DNA of 64,000 nt from Allacma fusca (lineage: Eukaryota > Arthropoda > Collembola > Symphypleona > Sminthuridae), in NCBI GenBank assembly GCA_947179485.1, contig OX359250.1:19574539-19638538 (forward strand), given 5' to 3'. Positions 50,604-61,803 of this stretch are shown here, one piece after another (position 1 is the stretch's first letter; every line of letters begins with the position of its first letter). The position numbers and the translations under genes were made by a program. The notes under the pieces were generated by a model that worked only from the letters and a program-made list of their open reading frames with translations, did not search any database and had not been told where the DNA came from.

Positions 50604-52878
50604 ATGTGTTACTACGTAGTGAAATTTCTTAAAGAGGGTAGCTTCGAAGTAGTTCCTGAAAAGTGGATGTTTGACGGTAGCACAAAGTGCAATTGGTCTG
50701 AGGAAATAACTGATCGAGTGAAGTTAAATAACCTAATTCAAAAGGCCTCGGATCCCAGTGACCATCCCAGGATTGTCTGGAAACCTCATGCCTGCGAAAT
50801 TATACTCGGAACAGGTAATGTTGTCAAATAGAAACGTAAATATTTTTAAAATTCCATCCGTAGTACGTACAAGTATACTTACCAAAATTGTATATAAATT
50901 AGTTTCTAAAAGCCTTTTTAGGATAGCAATATTATTTTAAATTTTAACTATTACAGATAGTTTCATTCACGCAAAGAAGGGTCCAGAAAAGGCGGCAAAA
51001 AGCAAGACAAGTGAGTTTGAGTTAACAGATATCGAAGTTCCCGATCTTCCAACAAGAGTTTTGCGAAACCAAATTCAGAAGCAAGTATATAAAATTCGAA
51101 ACATCTCAAGACCTCTCGAAACATCCGAAAACCATTTGGGTGCAGCTATTGTGAGCGGTGTATCAGGCATTGCAGAAATCAATTCCCTTTATGAAGAACA
51201 CGAAAATATTGGGAATATCTTTGAAGCAACAGATTTGGGTATTTCTAAATCATTTTTCTAACTACAGAACCAAATGTTTGAATGAGACAGTAACGAATTG
51301 AATTTCCAAAAACTATGGATAACTTAACACATGGGGAACATGTTTTTCTAGATTGAAATGAATCGTATTTTTTTAAACTGACTAAAAACTACTTCTCGAT
51401 CATAGAAGTATGAAAGCAGTAATTATTTTAAGTGACTGTTTTATTTCATTATAAGAGTATTTTCACTGTGTATCGTGATGTGTTATTCTTGTAGTTGTTG
51501 TTCCAAAAATTGGGACAGAAGCAAATGTATTTACATTTACTGGAGATGTTTATTTAAATACCAATACACCCGAAAACACCTGTATTGATAACGACCACCA
51601 GCCGTTGCAGGAAGTCATTACAAGGATGGAACTTTTAGGGGGCCGATTTGAAAAATTCCGTTCGGAATTTCAGAGTAAAATATTTTCTATTTTTATGTTT
51701 GAGAAGTACATATACGTCACATTCTTAGAAGATGACTCAGTTGACAGGAATTACTGATAGCTATATGTTTTTAGATTTTGAAAAGATCGCTCTCGGAAAA
51801 TTAGTCAAACTTTCGAAGGAGTTCGAGCATATTTCTCTTACACTTGGTCGGAGTTTAATGTCGCCGCTAACAGTGGAAGATCTCGGCCTTCCCTTGAGTG
51901 TAGGACTTCCTCTTGCTGACGGAAAATCTTTTGCGGTTATTCAGCATTGGCTACAGTGGCCAGAAAATCGAAATAAATTGGTAGGAACAGCATTATAATT
52001 ACAATAAGAATTACGGGTAATTATAGCAAAAATGAACGGGGTTGTAACATGGAGCACATTCTGGGTAATAATTACTACAGCGATTTGTTTTTGCTCAAAA
52101 GCGGAGCAATGATTTAAATAATTCTGCAGTTACCTAATGTTAGCATTAAATGGAATGAAATTCCTATTTTACCTTATGAGCGAATACATAATTTTATCAC
52201 TTTAATGATTTTAAAAAGAGAAATCGAAGATTATACATAAGTGAGGATTCTCGTTCAATAGACTTATCCATGTTTACTAATTGTTATTAGGATTATTGCT
52301 TTTGCATTTTAATTTTAATGTGTAAAGCTGTCGATTTGTCTTTGGAAATTTGGTTTCACATGTTTTGGGTTACAAATGAGTTGGATCCAGAACCAAAATT
52401 CATAATTTTTCATAATTTTTTCCAGTCAAATTATCTGAAGGGTATTGGAGGTTCAGACTTAAAAGATTGTATTCGGCGGTTATTGGAGAGAATGTTTTCC
52501 CCGGAGCTTGCTCGTGCTGTAAAAGTTTCTGGAGCAAATGAGAAAATAAGCTTCAAGAGTCATCGTAAGCGGCTATGTTTAATTGGTAAAAAGCGATTCA
52601 ATTATTTAGAAAATATTGATAAGCGCGCTTCTAAAAAAATCAAGCACAGTAAACTGTAAATTAACTTCTAAAACAAAAATTTTTTTCTAGCAAGCTTGAG
52701 ACAACATTCAGAATCCACCTCACAAACTGAAGCTGAGGTGGACAAGCGTGTACAAAAGTGGTTTGGTGGCTCCGGAGATCGACACGGAGGACGTGCAGCA
52801 CGACACAAACACGTGTCAAATCAACCCAACGTTGAAGAGCTGTCTGACAATTATTGGATTATATTATGTATAATATGA
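50604..52878 (+). CDS. DUF4806-domain protein inside the TIR-bounded segment
   Basis: Exons: 50604-50814, 50957-51238, 51495-51674, 51729-51980, 52426-52585, 52691-52878. The N-terminus (MCYYVVKFLKEGSFEVVPEK) is the small module that starts many arthropod DUF4806 proteins. The middle is poorly conserved. The DUF4806 part reads LGLPLSVGLPL, then KGIGGSDLKDCIRRLLERMF, SPELARAVKVSG and KISFKSHRKRLCLI. The last exon gives the usual C-terminal helix and arginine tail, VDKRVQKWFGGSGDRHGGR. Function is unknown. Five of six exons join in phase; the 51674/51729 junction does not (donor phase 1, next exon needs phase 0), so it holds a missed micro-exon, a noncanonical splice or a one-base lesion. Elsewhere the frame has no stops, suggesting a young or selected copy. 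Confidence 0.75.
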
Positions 52879-53438
52879 CTATTAAATATAGATACGAGAT
52901 TTTGTATGAGTGCTCGATCAAAAAGGCGTAAAATTGCTCAAGAAAGTGATTTGTTACTCACAATAGTTCGTAATATTGATAAACTTTTATTGTAAGATTT
53001 TCCGCCGGTTAATATAAGTATTCCTACCAATATCTCTTGAACTTTATTGAGCTTATCTAATTTTGAAATTAGCGACCACTACCTTTGAAAATGTAATTCT
53101 GTCATAAAAGGGGTAGGTAGTGTGAAAAACTTATCAATGGTTCTTAGTGATTTTAATTGTTTTTTTGAATGTTATTAATAAATATGAATTGACCCTATCT
53201 CATTGTGATACTGATATTTAATTTGCATACTAGCATAGATATATGTATATTATACATTTGCCGGTTTATAGCCTAATCTGGCCCGTTTCCGTTCCCACTT
53301 TTGGCATTGAACTGGCATGCAACACTGGACCAGTTCTAATAGCCAGTGCGTGTGAACGGCGGTGGGCCATTGCTGCGCGGGCGGACAGAACAGGTACTCA
53401 GCCGCCGCAAAAAGTCAGCACTGGTACGATGCTGGGGC

Positions 53439-53461
53439 CGTAACGTTTGGTTTCCTGGGTA
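53439..53461 (-). repeat. Right terminal inverted repeat of DUF4806 element
   Basis: Reads TGGTTTCCTGGGTA at its outer end; complement TACCCAGGAAACCAAACG pairs with the left end at 50145. Confidence 0.65.
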
Positions 53462-54553
53462 AAGTTGTTCCTTTGTATGTGAATGAGAGGATTTAAACTC
53501 GTATGTGAGAATTTGTTGTAGTAGCGGCTATAACTGTAAGACATTTACGTTAATTATGTGATCGTGTGCTTAAATATGAGAGAAAGTGTATGTAGGTCAG
53601 CGGAGCCTGTCCGCATGTGTCCGTGCTTGTAATATTGTAAATTGTGAAGTGTGTATGTATACACTGAGAGTCCCTTGATTTAACTGACAATCAACTGTTT
53701 TCGTTTGGGAAATGTAGACTATAATGTCCATTATGCCATTATTGTCCCAAGGGTGTGCATGTTCAGAGTTTCAGAGCGATTTTGTTTCCTTTCGCTCGGT
53801 GGTTCTGTTAAAAGTTTCTTGAGTCAGTTGGGATTTGTCGAGGAAGGACTGGTGTGCTGTTTAACTTGTGCTAGTTCTGTTGTTGTGGTTGTTTGGGTGT
53901 ACGAGGCAATGTTTGATTTGAAGTTGGTGAACTGATGATGTTTGACTGGGACTGTGGACAGTTGTGTTGTGTAGGGATTGAGTTTTTAGTTAGTTAGGAG
54001 CGAGATGATGGTATGGATTTTTCCGAAGGATCTCATGTTTGTAAGTGTAAGCAGTGCGGATAATTTATAGTTTGAGGGAGAATTTTGTGGTTTTGTAATC
54101 GAACGGGAGTTGTAAGCCGATGGCTCGAGCCGAAGAGGAATATAGCTGATAGTTTCCTACTTTTCTTTGAGGATTTGGGAAGTATGTGATTGGGAGCATT
54201 TTTTAAGTTGTTATTAGTTATTTTGTTGTTGGCTGGTGATGGTGACGAGAGGATGGATTGTTGAGTATGGTTTCCTCGGCGGGACCAGTTTGTTGTCAGT
54301 GGGGAAATAGGGTGGCTTTGTGAAATTTTTGATAATGTTTGTGAAATATTTGTTTTCATTGCAGGTTTCAAGAACTTAGGAATTCCTGTAGCTGTCAAGT
54401 CTTCAACCGTGGTTCTGTATCTGTGGAATATTGTGGATTGAATGGAAAGCACTAAAATAATTTGTGATTTCTACTTGATGCTGACAAAGACGAACGTGTA
54501 ACCTGTATGTTGAGATTGTTCCCACCTGGCATGACATTTGTGTCTTCTCCAAA
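53462..54553 (+). other. Kelch-gene leader: intron end and 5' UTR exon
   Basis: Strongly G/T-rich on the + strand (for example 54001-54060 has 19 G and 7 C). A good acceptor, TTTTCATTGCAG, ends at 54364, so 54365-54553 is probably a 5' UTR exon fed by an upstream noncoding exon. That exon contains two upstream reading frames: 54442-54501 (19 codons) and 54507-54569 (20 codons), the second overlapping the main start at 54554 in another frame. The antisense 139-codon frame across 54033-54452 is a composition artefact. Confidence 0.55.
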
Positions 54554-57102
54554 ATGTTTGAAGGATTGAGTAATTCTACTTTTGGAGAAACCAGTGAGAT
54601 ATCATCGGTGGCTAATAATCATACCATTCATTTTGAATCTCCTTCTCATACTGGTATATTACTGGGTGGGCTGAACTCCCTCCGAAGTAAGAATCTCCTT
54701 ATTGATGTAACCCTAATTGCTGGAGGACAGTCCTTTGAGGTTTGTTTGAATTAGGAATATGTTTTGGAAAAGCTATTTTTGTTTAAATTGTGTTAAATTA
54801 TTTGATTGTTATTTGAATTAGGCCCACCGAGTAGTTCTAGCATCTTGTTCTGACTACTTCCGAGCTATGTTCACCACGGAGGTGCGGGAGAGTCGACAGA
54901 AAGAAATAAAGCTTGAAGGTGTTTCGGCAAAAGGAATGCATTTTCTATTAGATTATGCGTACACGTCCAGATTAGCTTTAAATTTGTCCAATATTCAAGA
55001 TGTGCTCTCTGCAGCTAGCCATGTTCAAGTTGTCACAGTTGTTGAAGCTTGCTCAAGTTACTTACAGGTGAGATATGATTTTGTTGTAATTTGTGTTTTT
55101 TCTATTTGATTTTTTAAATTAGCAGGTGTTCTAATGTATGAATTGGTGGCTAATCTTGTTGATATTTACTTATAGGCACAACTAGATCTTGAAAATTGTG
55201 TTGATATAGCCACGCTTGCAGAGACTTACTCCCTTCATCAACTAAGAAAAAATGTGTACCGTTTTATGTGCGGTCGTCTTATGGAATTCTCTCAGGCACC
55301 GAATTTTCAACAGCTGTCTGCTGCTCAGTTGGAATATATTTTAAGCTGTGACTACCCTGTTGATTGTCCCGAATCAGACGTTCTTCAAATTGTTTTACAG
55401 TGGGTAGAGTTTAGCCCGGACAGAATTCCCTTCGCAGTCCCTCTATTAAGTAGTATACATTTTAATGTAAGAGATTAATCTTGAGATTACAAAAGTTATT
55501 CCGTTCTGTGTATACACCTGATTGTTTTTACTAAAGATGTTCAATTTTTTTACAGAAAATTCCGACTAAAATACTGGCGCATATATGGGATTTTTCTATT
55601 TTGCCGTGCATTAGCAGCCAGTCTCATCCTTTGTACAAAATGATCACCACACAGATCAGATGCGAAAACCTTGACAATATTACTACTACCATTTCAGGTC
55701 TAGTCAACTCCCGAGGAATGGAACTAGCAATTATTAAAGTAGGGGGGTTCGGAATTTCCGGAGTAACAAATGAAGTCACGTATTTTCTTCCCAGTGTTGG
55801 TAAATGGAAACGACTTACGACTATTCCGCATGTGGAACAATGTAATTTTGGAACGGCAGTGTTAAACAACCAGTTATATGTGGTCGGCGGTTGCTTCAAC
55901 CAGTGCTTACAGGTCAGAACATGGACTCTTTGTGTATCCCTTCATATATGTACCTACCTTAGCATCTGGAATGTTTAAGCTTGGTTTAGTTAAGTTTTAG
56001 TTGTCAACTAAAAATATCAAAGATAACCAGCCAATCACTGGTTATCTTTTCAATGTTTAAATAACGAATATATGTTTATACTTAATTACACAGGAAAATA
56101 TTCATCCTTTCGGATTTTTCTTCAGTCCTCGGTTTTGCAAATGGGCGACTATGGCACCAATGCTTCAAGAAAGATGCAGATTTACTTTAAATGTTGTAGA
56201 GGAAAAGTTATATGCTGTAGGAGGTTGTAGTGAAAATTTCGAAGACCCTGCTGCAGCGAATGATGATTCCTCTAGATGTGAGAGATACGACCCGGTTACG
56301 GATTCATGGTGCTACATAGCTCCCCTTCCTCGAAATATTGGTCGGACTCAACATGCTGGTGCTGCCTGGAAGCATATGCTTTTCATTTCGGGTATGTTGA
56401 AAAAACAGTAAAACCATATCAAGTATTTATTTTTCTACTTCAGTTGAGAACCTTGTCTGAACAGAATTACAGAAATGATAGCTATAGCTAGGCAATGTCA
56501 CAACGGTATCTAAGTTATTGTTCTATTGTTATCAATTAGGTGGTCTTGAGCAAGACGTTGTTAGTAACTCATTAATGAGATACAACACACTGCTGAATGA
56601 ATGGGAGGTTAAAGCCAATATGCTTACAAGTCGAGCAGACCATTCAATGGTGATTTTTAAAGACAAACTGTATGTTTGTGGTGGATGGTGTGAAGATGAG
56701 GCCACCGGCAACCGGTTTTTGGTGACAACAATCGATGAGTATGACATACCCAATGATCGTTGGTCTGTTAAAACAGAAGTTCCGACACCCAGGTATCATG
56801 CTGGAACAACCCTGGTCGGAGATCAATTATATATAATAGGGGGCTTTCACAGTGATGCAACTTTTGATCGCACAACAGGTGCGTAAATACTTTTTTCTTC
56901 TACTTTTCAATCTTGATTGTTTGCAGTTTGACTTGAATTTATCGTTATTTTAGGTGTAATTGAACGTTTCGATCTCGTCCAGTCTGAGTGGAGCACGGTA
57001 GAAAGATACCCACAAGATATTTGGGAACATGTGTGCGCAACACTGTTCATTCCCAGATGTCGAGAAGACATGGAAGTTATTTCAGATTTACCAAAAACCT
57101 GA
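54554..57102 (+). CDS. BTB-BACK-Kelch protein (KLHL9/13/26-like)
   Basis: Seven exons: 54554-54739, 54822-55067, 55176-55466, 55556-55912, 56094-56391, 56540-56878, 56954-57102; 621 residues. Domains: BTB about 40-145 (HTGILLGGLNSLRSKNLLID, HRVVLASCSDYFRAMF), BACK about 150-255 (LDLENCVDIATLAETYSLHQ), then Kelch repeats from about 300 with the diglycine motifs KVGGFG, YVVGGC, YAVGGC, FISGG, YVCGGW and YIIGGF. Such proteins are substrate adaptors of Cullin-3 ubiquitin ligases: BTB binds Cul3 and the Kelch propeller binds substrate. Wording of the BTB part is nearest KLHL26 and KLHL9/13; I cannot choose between them. The first Kelch blade is weak. The BTB Phe-Arg-Ala-Met core is intact. Exon phases are consistent throughout. 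Confidence 0.92.
55995..56049. repeat. Two adjacent short hairpins in a Kelch-gene intron
   Basis: TTTTAGTTG/CAACTAAAA (55995-56013, one-base centre) and AAAGATAACCAG/CTGGTTATCTTT (56019-56049, seven-base loop), six bases apart, in the 181-bp intron between exons four and five. Both stems are perfect. They are shorter than usual microRNA precursors. Confidence 0.7.
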
Positions 57103-58345
57103 CCTCTGGTAGAGAGTTGTCGCTCACAAGCTGTAAATGGATAAAAATGCAAGCTTCACCGCACGTTTTCCCTTCCCCTGCCTACGAAATACTTTCGCCG
57201 CGCCGGAGATATGATATTCTATTATTTACTAGCATTTGAACTAATGCGTGTGTACCTATGTAGCTGTATATAAAAAATGTTTTTAGTGATCTAATTATTA
57301 TTCAACACGTGACTGGTCGTAAGCAGAGTTACGCATAGTTACTAATTGTTCATGTATGAACTCAATTCATATATGTATATTGTGACAGCTGTTTTCAATG
57401 CATTATAAATTAAAGATAATACTTGTTATTAACGTTATACCAGTAGTAGTCACCGCTGGTGACGTATGAGCATAGAAAAAAATTTGGGGTTTTTTTTTCG
57501 CACTGTACCCTTCATCTCATGTCAGTTTAAAGGAGCATGCAAGTTCATGCATTTCAAAATGCTTGTATTAGAGATAGGTCAGGGCTAGTCAAGAGGTATA
57601 CTGCCACTGCCTGCGGTGCTCATGGACCTCAAATCTTAGAGAACACGGGTACTAAATGAGAGAGTAATTGTATTACTTTTACGTAACAAAGGGGCCACAT
57701 GAATACACATTATTTGTTAGCAAAATTTAGCACTGTAACTAATTAAGCAGACTCCAGTGCTGGACCACATTCTAGTATTATGATTGACCCGACTAGTTCC
57801 TTCAACGCTTCAAAAGCAAATCCTTTAGATAAATAATTGCAGTGCTATACATCAATTACCAGTTTAACCACAAAAGGATGGATCAATTTGAGGTATTTGT
57901 TACATGCATACACATATGGATGCTAGCCCACGAGTTACAACGATACATTTAAACACTACAAAATCAAAGACGGTTGTTTACTGAAATTAAAACACAGAAC
58001 ATCAAATATAATGACTGACACTCGACATATAAGAACGAAAACATTAACAGATAATTCGTTCTCACAATAAGACATTGCATCAGAAATCGCCACACATAAG
58101 GATAATCTACAATTTTTCAATAATACCATACAAAAGACTCCTATATCGTTATTTTATTTTTTACTTGAACGCAACTTTCCATGTAAAATCTTGTCACTCA
58201 CTCCTCTGAAACACTAATTCATGCGCATACAAATAATATCAATATCACACTGCTACTGTAAGTTCCTGTTTGTTTAAACATTAGTTGAGGTAAATATAGT
58301 TACATAAAAATGAAGCAGGTAATATTTGAGTTTGCAGTCTAAAGT
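57103..58345. other. Intergenic region between convergent genes
   Basis: The 1.2 kb between the stop codons of the Kelch gene (+) and the RNase H-like gene (-). It should hold both 3' UTRs. No open frame over 60 codons and no repeat was seen apart from a 15-base palindrome, GTCACCGCTGGTGAC, near 57450. Confidence 0.5.
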
Positions 58346-60477
58346 CTAGCCTCTAGCATGGTCATCCTCCACAGCAGGTAATAGCTTCGACGAATGTGGA
58401 GACAAAGGTGGACTAACAAGGAGCTTGCGCATTTTCATCTCATTCCAAAACAATGACACTGACTCTTTGCAAAGTACATACGATTTATCTCGCGGATGAG
58501 CTAGTGACTGAAAAATTTACACAGCAACTTCAGGAATTATAATATTTAAGAAACAATAATGAGGAACATGGATTAATCGGACTGTACGCATGCCTTTACC
58601 TAGATTATCTCGACTTCTTACTTACATGGGTTGACAATAATGAACTAAAAGTGAATAACTTGGATAATCTAGATGCAGGTATGCGTGTAATTTACAGCTT
58701 AGTTAGCGTGTGACAGCTTACAAATTTCATCATCATTCCATCAATGACTCCTAGCAACTGGTTTATCTCATTGAAATGTTTCCACTCCGTCCAATTGGTG
58801 GAGCAGGCGTTTTCACATTTAAGGTTTGTCACCCAAGATGACAGATTATTCATTATGAACGGAGATCCCATAATGAAATGAATCCTGTTGGTATAACCTG
58901 TGGAAAATAATGACGTACAAAATTCTCAATTCCCACATTCCCAGCTATGCTAATGCCAGACCCTGAACCTAACCTTCTTCTTTGATGATTTCCAGTGCTT
59001 TTATAACACCCAGTATATAGCCAGTTCTTCCTCTATCTTGGTTGTACTTGGTGTTAACTTCTTCAACCATATTCCTGCAATTTAAATAAAGCTTTCTAAA
59101 AAGTTCCTATGGCTTGAGAGACTTACAGGAGGTAGACAACGAGGACACGAGGAGTAACCTTTTATCTTCAAAGCCGAACCAAACTCCATAGCAAGCAAGC
59201 TCATCGGGTGAAGTATTCCCCCTTCCATCAATTATATTCGACGATCTCACCTGGATGTATATTGACATAAAGTTTATATCATTCTGGGGATAAACACTCT
59301 CTACAGCATCGTAGCTGCTGCAAATTGCAGTTCCATCTTTGGGCCCACTGATGTTCTCCGTAAATGAAGGACTACTGACAGTCTTGTCATCCCCATCCGA
59401 TGCATCAAAGGTAGACACACTACTTAAAATCAATATGGCAGACAAAAATCACGCTACTTGACTTCAAAACGAGTGCTACTGCAATGAATGTTATATAAAA
59501 TATGCATATACCCTGAATCTTCATTGTCATAACCATCCGATGACGAATCAGACGTTAAAAACGACGATGAGCTATCGTCAGTGGAGTCTGTACTCAGTCT
59601 ACGAGATGGGGTCCCATCTGTAGACACCTCCATAGATGATACTTCTGGTGTAGTAGTAGATGATTCATCGACACTTGGAATACTCATTTGGAAATTTTCT
59701 GGACAATATGGAACTACGGACAGATTCGACGATACATTTTCTTCTTGATTTTCGACATGGGTTGATTTTGGACTATACCCAGTTAACACTGGTGTATAGT
59801 AACCAGATGGAGAAACGTTCCGTGTAATAATTTCACAACCGTTTGGAAGAAGACACCGATCGTGTTGCGGGGGAAACATATGTGAATTACTCATGAAATT
59901 GTACGGAATGTACTCTTCCGAAGACTGATTCATACGATGATAATTGTTATAGTAGTTCGGAGACGGTTGATAAGCCTGTGCATGATTTGGTTTATGGCGT
60001 CTGACACCCCTATAGCTACTGAACTGTTGGATACCTTGGTGACTCCCGTCTCTAGGAATGCCCCTTCCGTGCCCGCCTCTGCCATAAAACATACGCGGAT
60101 TATAATAGCTGTCGCCATTAACTTGGTTAGGATTCGTAAATCTAGATCTCATCCAAGGTGCCATTCGGGGGTGCCCACGAGATCTATAGGGTTGCGAACT
60201 ATAAATTATATAAAATTCCCTCATATTAACGACTGAAGCTACCTTACATTGTCGATACAACGCCTGCAAATCCTCCTGGAATTCTACATCATAGGATATT
60301 CGTTCTAAAAAACAAGTTTACTTACTGCATATGGAAAGGATAGCTGCCATGGTGCTGAAATTCCACCTGCTGATTTCCTCGACCATGACCATAGTATCGA
60401 GGCGCGTAAGGTACTCCATTCTGTTTTCCAAAATCGTTCCGGTTATGTCCGTTCTCATCGGGACTACCTTTATCCAT
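58346..60477 (-). CDS. Low-complexity protein with inactive RNase H1-like domain
   Basis: Six exons: 60477-60326, 60198-59512, 59422-59159, 59074-58974, 58897-58722, 58507-58346; 513 residues, all GT-AG in phase. Residues 1-150 are rich in Gly, Tyr, Arg, Asn and His (YYGHGRGNQQ, RGGHGRGIPRDG), like RNA-binding low-complexity proteins. Residues 200-310 are Ser/Thr/Asp-rich and acidic. About residues 333-460 follow the order of an RNase H1 fold: a first strand IYIQVRSSN, GVWFGF, then GYILGVIKALEII, HFIMGSPFIMNNLSSWV, and WTEWKHFNEINQLLGVID. Where RNase H1 has catalytic Asp, Glu and Asp (TDGS, AE, TDS), this has VRSS, TGY and IMGS, so no hydrolysis is expected. It might still bind nucleic acid or protein. 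The homology is from pattern and order only. I do not recognise a named orthologue. Confidence 0.75.
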
Positions 60478-60508
60478 GGAATTGCTTCGCCGAAAATGAA
60501 CGAGATAT

Positions 60509-60739
60509 GTTCTACTTTTGCGTCAAAAATTGCATACCTCCCACACCACCTCATAAAGACACCATGCGGGTCATTACACCGTTACTGCCATCCACCCACC
60601 ATTCCCACTTTACCCATGTCGTTACACATCTCACCCGAGTAAAAATGACCTACCCTAAAAAATTAAATTTGGTATAACCCCCGCGGTATGCCAATGGGTG
60701 GCAGAAGCCCCAACACAATTTTTGACGCAAAAGTTGAAC
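60509..60739. repeat. 231-bp inverted-repeat element in a gene leader
   Basis: A 19-base perfect inverted repeat, ACTTTTGCGTCAAAAATTG (60514-60532) and its complement (60716-60734), extendable to GTTCWACTTTTGCG (60509-60739). No clear target duplication flanks it. It lies 31 bases upstream of the RNase H-like start codon, so one arm probably sits in its 5' UTR. Probably a small MITE. Confidence 0.65.
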
Positions 60740-61478
60740 TCAGCCTGTTCTTCTTAACACTAATTACCTATTTCCCGGAAAGTCCAGCCAGACGGTTGAC
60801 CTACTATTTAAAACACTATTTTAAACAAAGTCACAATAATATCCAAAAAAATCCTAACAGAACAGAACCACTAAAAATCCACCGATAGCTAATAACGAAC
60901 CTTCCCTCTATACAGTCACCTTCAAATAAGGTTTCCCTGTACCACTCGCAATATCAGTATCTTCGGACAAATTTTCAGCAGCTACTTAATTCCACTCCGG
61001 CCAGATATTTACGCAATGACAATTTATTTCTCCGTACACGAAATATACTGATCAAACCCAAAACTTAGGGAAACTATGCGAACGATGACGGATGGAATCC
61101 CAGGTATTTCTACAAATTATGGAAAAATTTATCACAACTAAATAATATTGTAGCTATAAAAACACAGTATTAAAAATCTTAGCATGCGTCAACTTCCCCT
61201 TGAACTCCGACGCGGAAAACTTCTACATTCACTTACAACATACAGTCAGCCATACTTTGTATGTACGTACGTACCTGCAAATAAAAATATCAAACAATTC
61301 CTTTATTAAATAAAAAAAATCAACGGGAATTCAACGGACAACTTATATTCTGACCACGTACTTACTACACTATCCACACTTAACCATGCATATATATCTA
61401 TAGTTGAAATTCACATTGATCCAAAAACGCTCTTTCCATCAACGAATCACGGGTCACGGAGCACAACAATAAAGTATA

Positions 61479-61695
61479 CAGTAGACTCTCTATCTCCGCG
61501 TCCTATGTCCCATTTGAGAGCAGTTTCTCTAAATAGGAACAAAAATAATATATTCACAGCTCACAACACATCCCAATTTTGACACTTTGACCCAAATATT
61601 AATTTTTCTTTAATAACAAACTATGATTACCAAACCAATTATTGTTATCAAGAGTTCAATTGAACTGGAAGTGTCTCTATACTCAGAGCGGACTG
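61479..61695. mobile_element. Candidate Tigger/pogo-type MITE
   Basis: A 217-bp stretch starting CAGTAGACTCTCTATCTCCG and ending AGAGCGGACTG, flanked on both sides by TATA (61475-61478, 61696-61699). CAGTNNRCTCT ends with a TA target are typical of pogo/Tigger relatives. The two ends match only partly (9 of the first 15 bases), so the copy is old or the call is wrong. It lies just left of the composition flip at about 61.75 kb. Confidence 0.45.
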
Positions 61696-61788
61696 TATAA
61701 TTACGAGCGACGTAAGCGGGCAAGGGTTAAAGTGCGTATTCCAAATAAAGGCAGAAGTGCGGGCGGCGCTAGCTCTAGCTCCAGCTCC

Positions 61789-61803
61789 ATGGCGTCATCG
61801 TCA
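61789..61803 (+). CDS. Candidate first coding exon of a gene running out of the window
   Basis: ATG GCG TCA TCG TCA followed directly by GTAATAC, a possible donor. The start has a favourable context (CTCC ATG G), sits in a locally GC-rich patch (GGGCGGCGCTAGCTCTAGC), and the following 2 kb are G/T-rich on this strand, as in 5' introns elsewhere in the window. With only five codons (MASSS) nothing can be said of the product, and no second exon is visible before the window ends. Confidence 0.25.

Larger units (their letters stand above)
50145..53461. mobile_element. Candidate TIR element carrying a DUF4806 gene
   Basis: A 3,317-bp segment bounded by TACCCAGCAAACCA at the left and TGGTTTCCTGGGTA at the right; the first 23 bases of the two ends match at 19 positions. 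Both ends are followed outwards by AAG (50142-50144 and 53462-53464), a possible 3-bp target duplication. The outer 200-250 bp at each end are clearly GC-richer than the interior and contain several copies of CAGCACTG/CAGTGYTGG in both orientations (50284, 50295, 50333, 53321, 53417), like subterminal transposase-binding repeats. The only gene inside is the DUF4806 protein. No transposase with a recognisable catalytic core was seen, so this is either a non-autonomous element that captured a gene, or a transposon whose DUF4806 protein is its own factor. Confidence 0.6.

Noticed and set aside
52589..52659. Read-through tail of the DUF4806 exon (GKKRFNYLENIDKR...)
   Set aside because: A splice donor at 52586 and acceptor at 52690 give the conserved C-terminal helix instead.
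54033..54452. 139-codon frame antisense to the Kelch leader
   Set aside because: Same composition effect; no domain, and it crosses a well-supported splice acceptor on the other strand.
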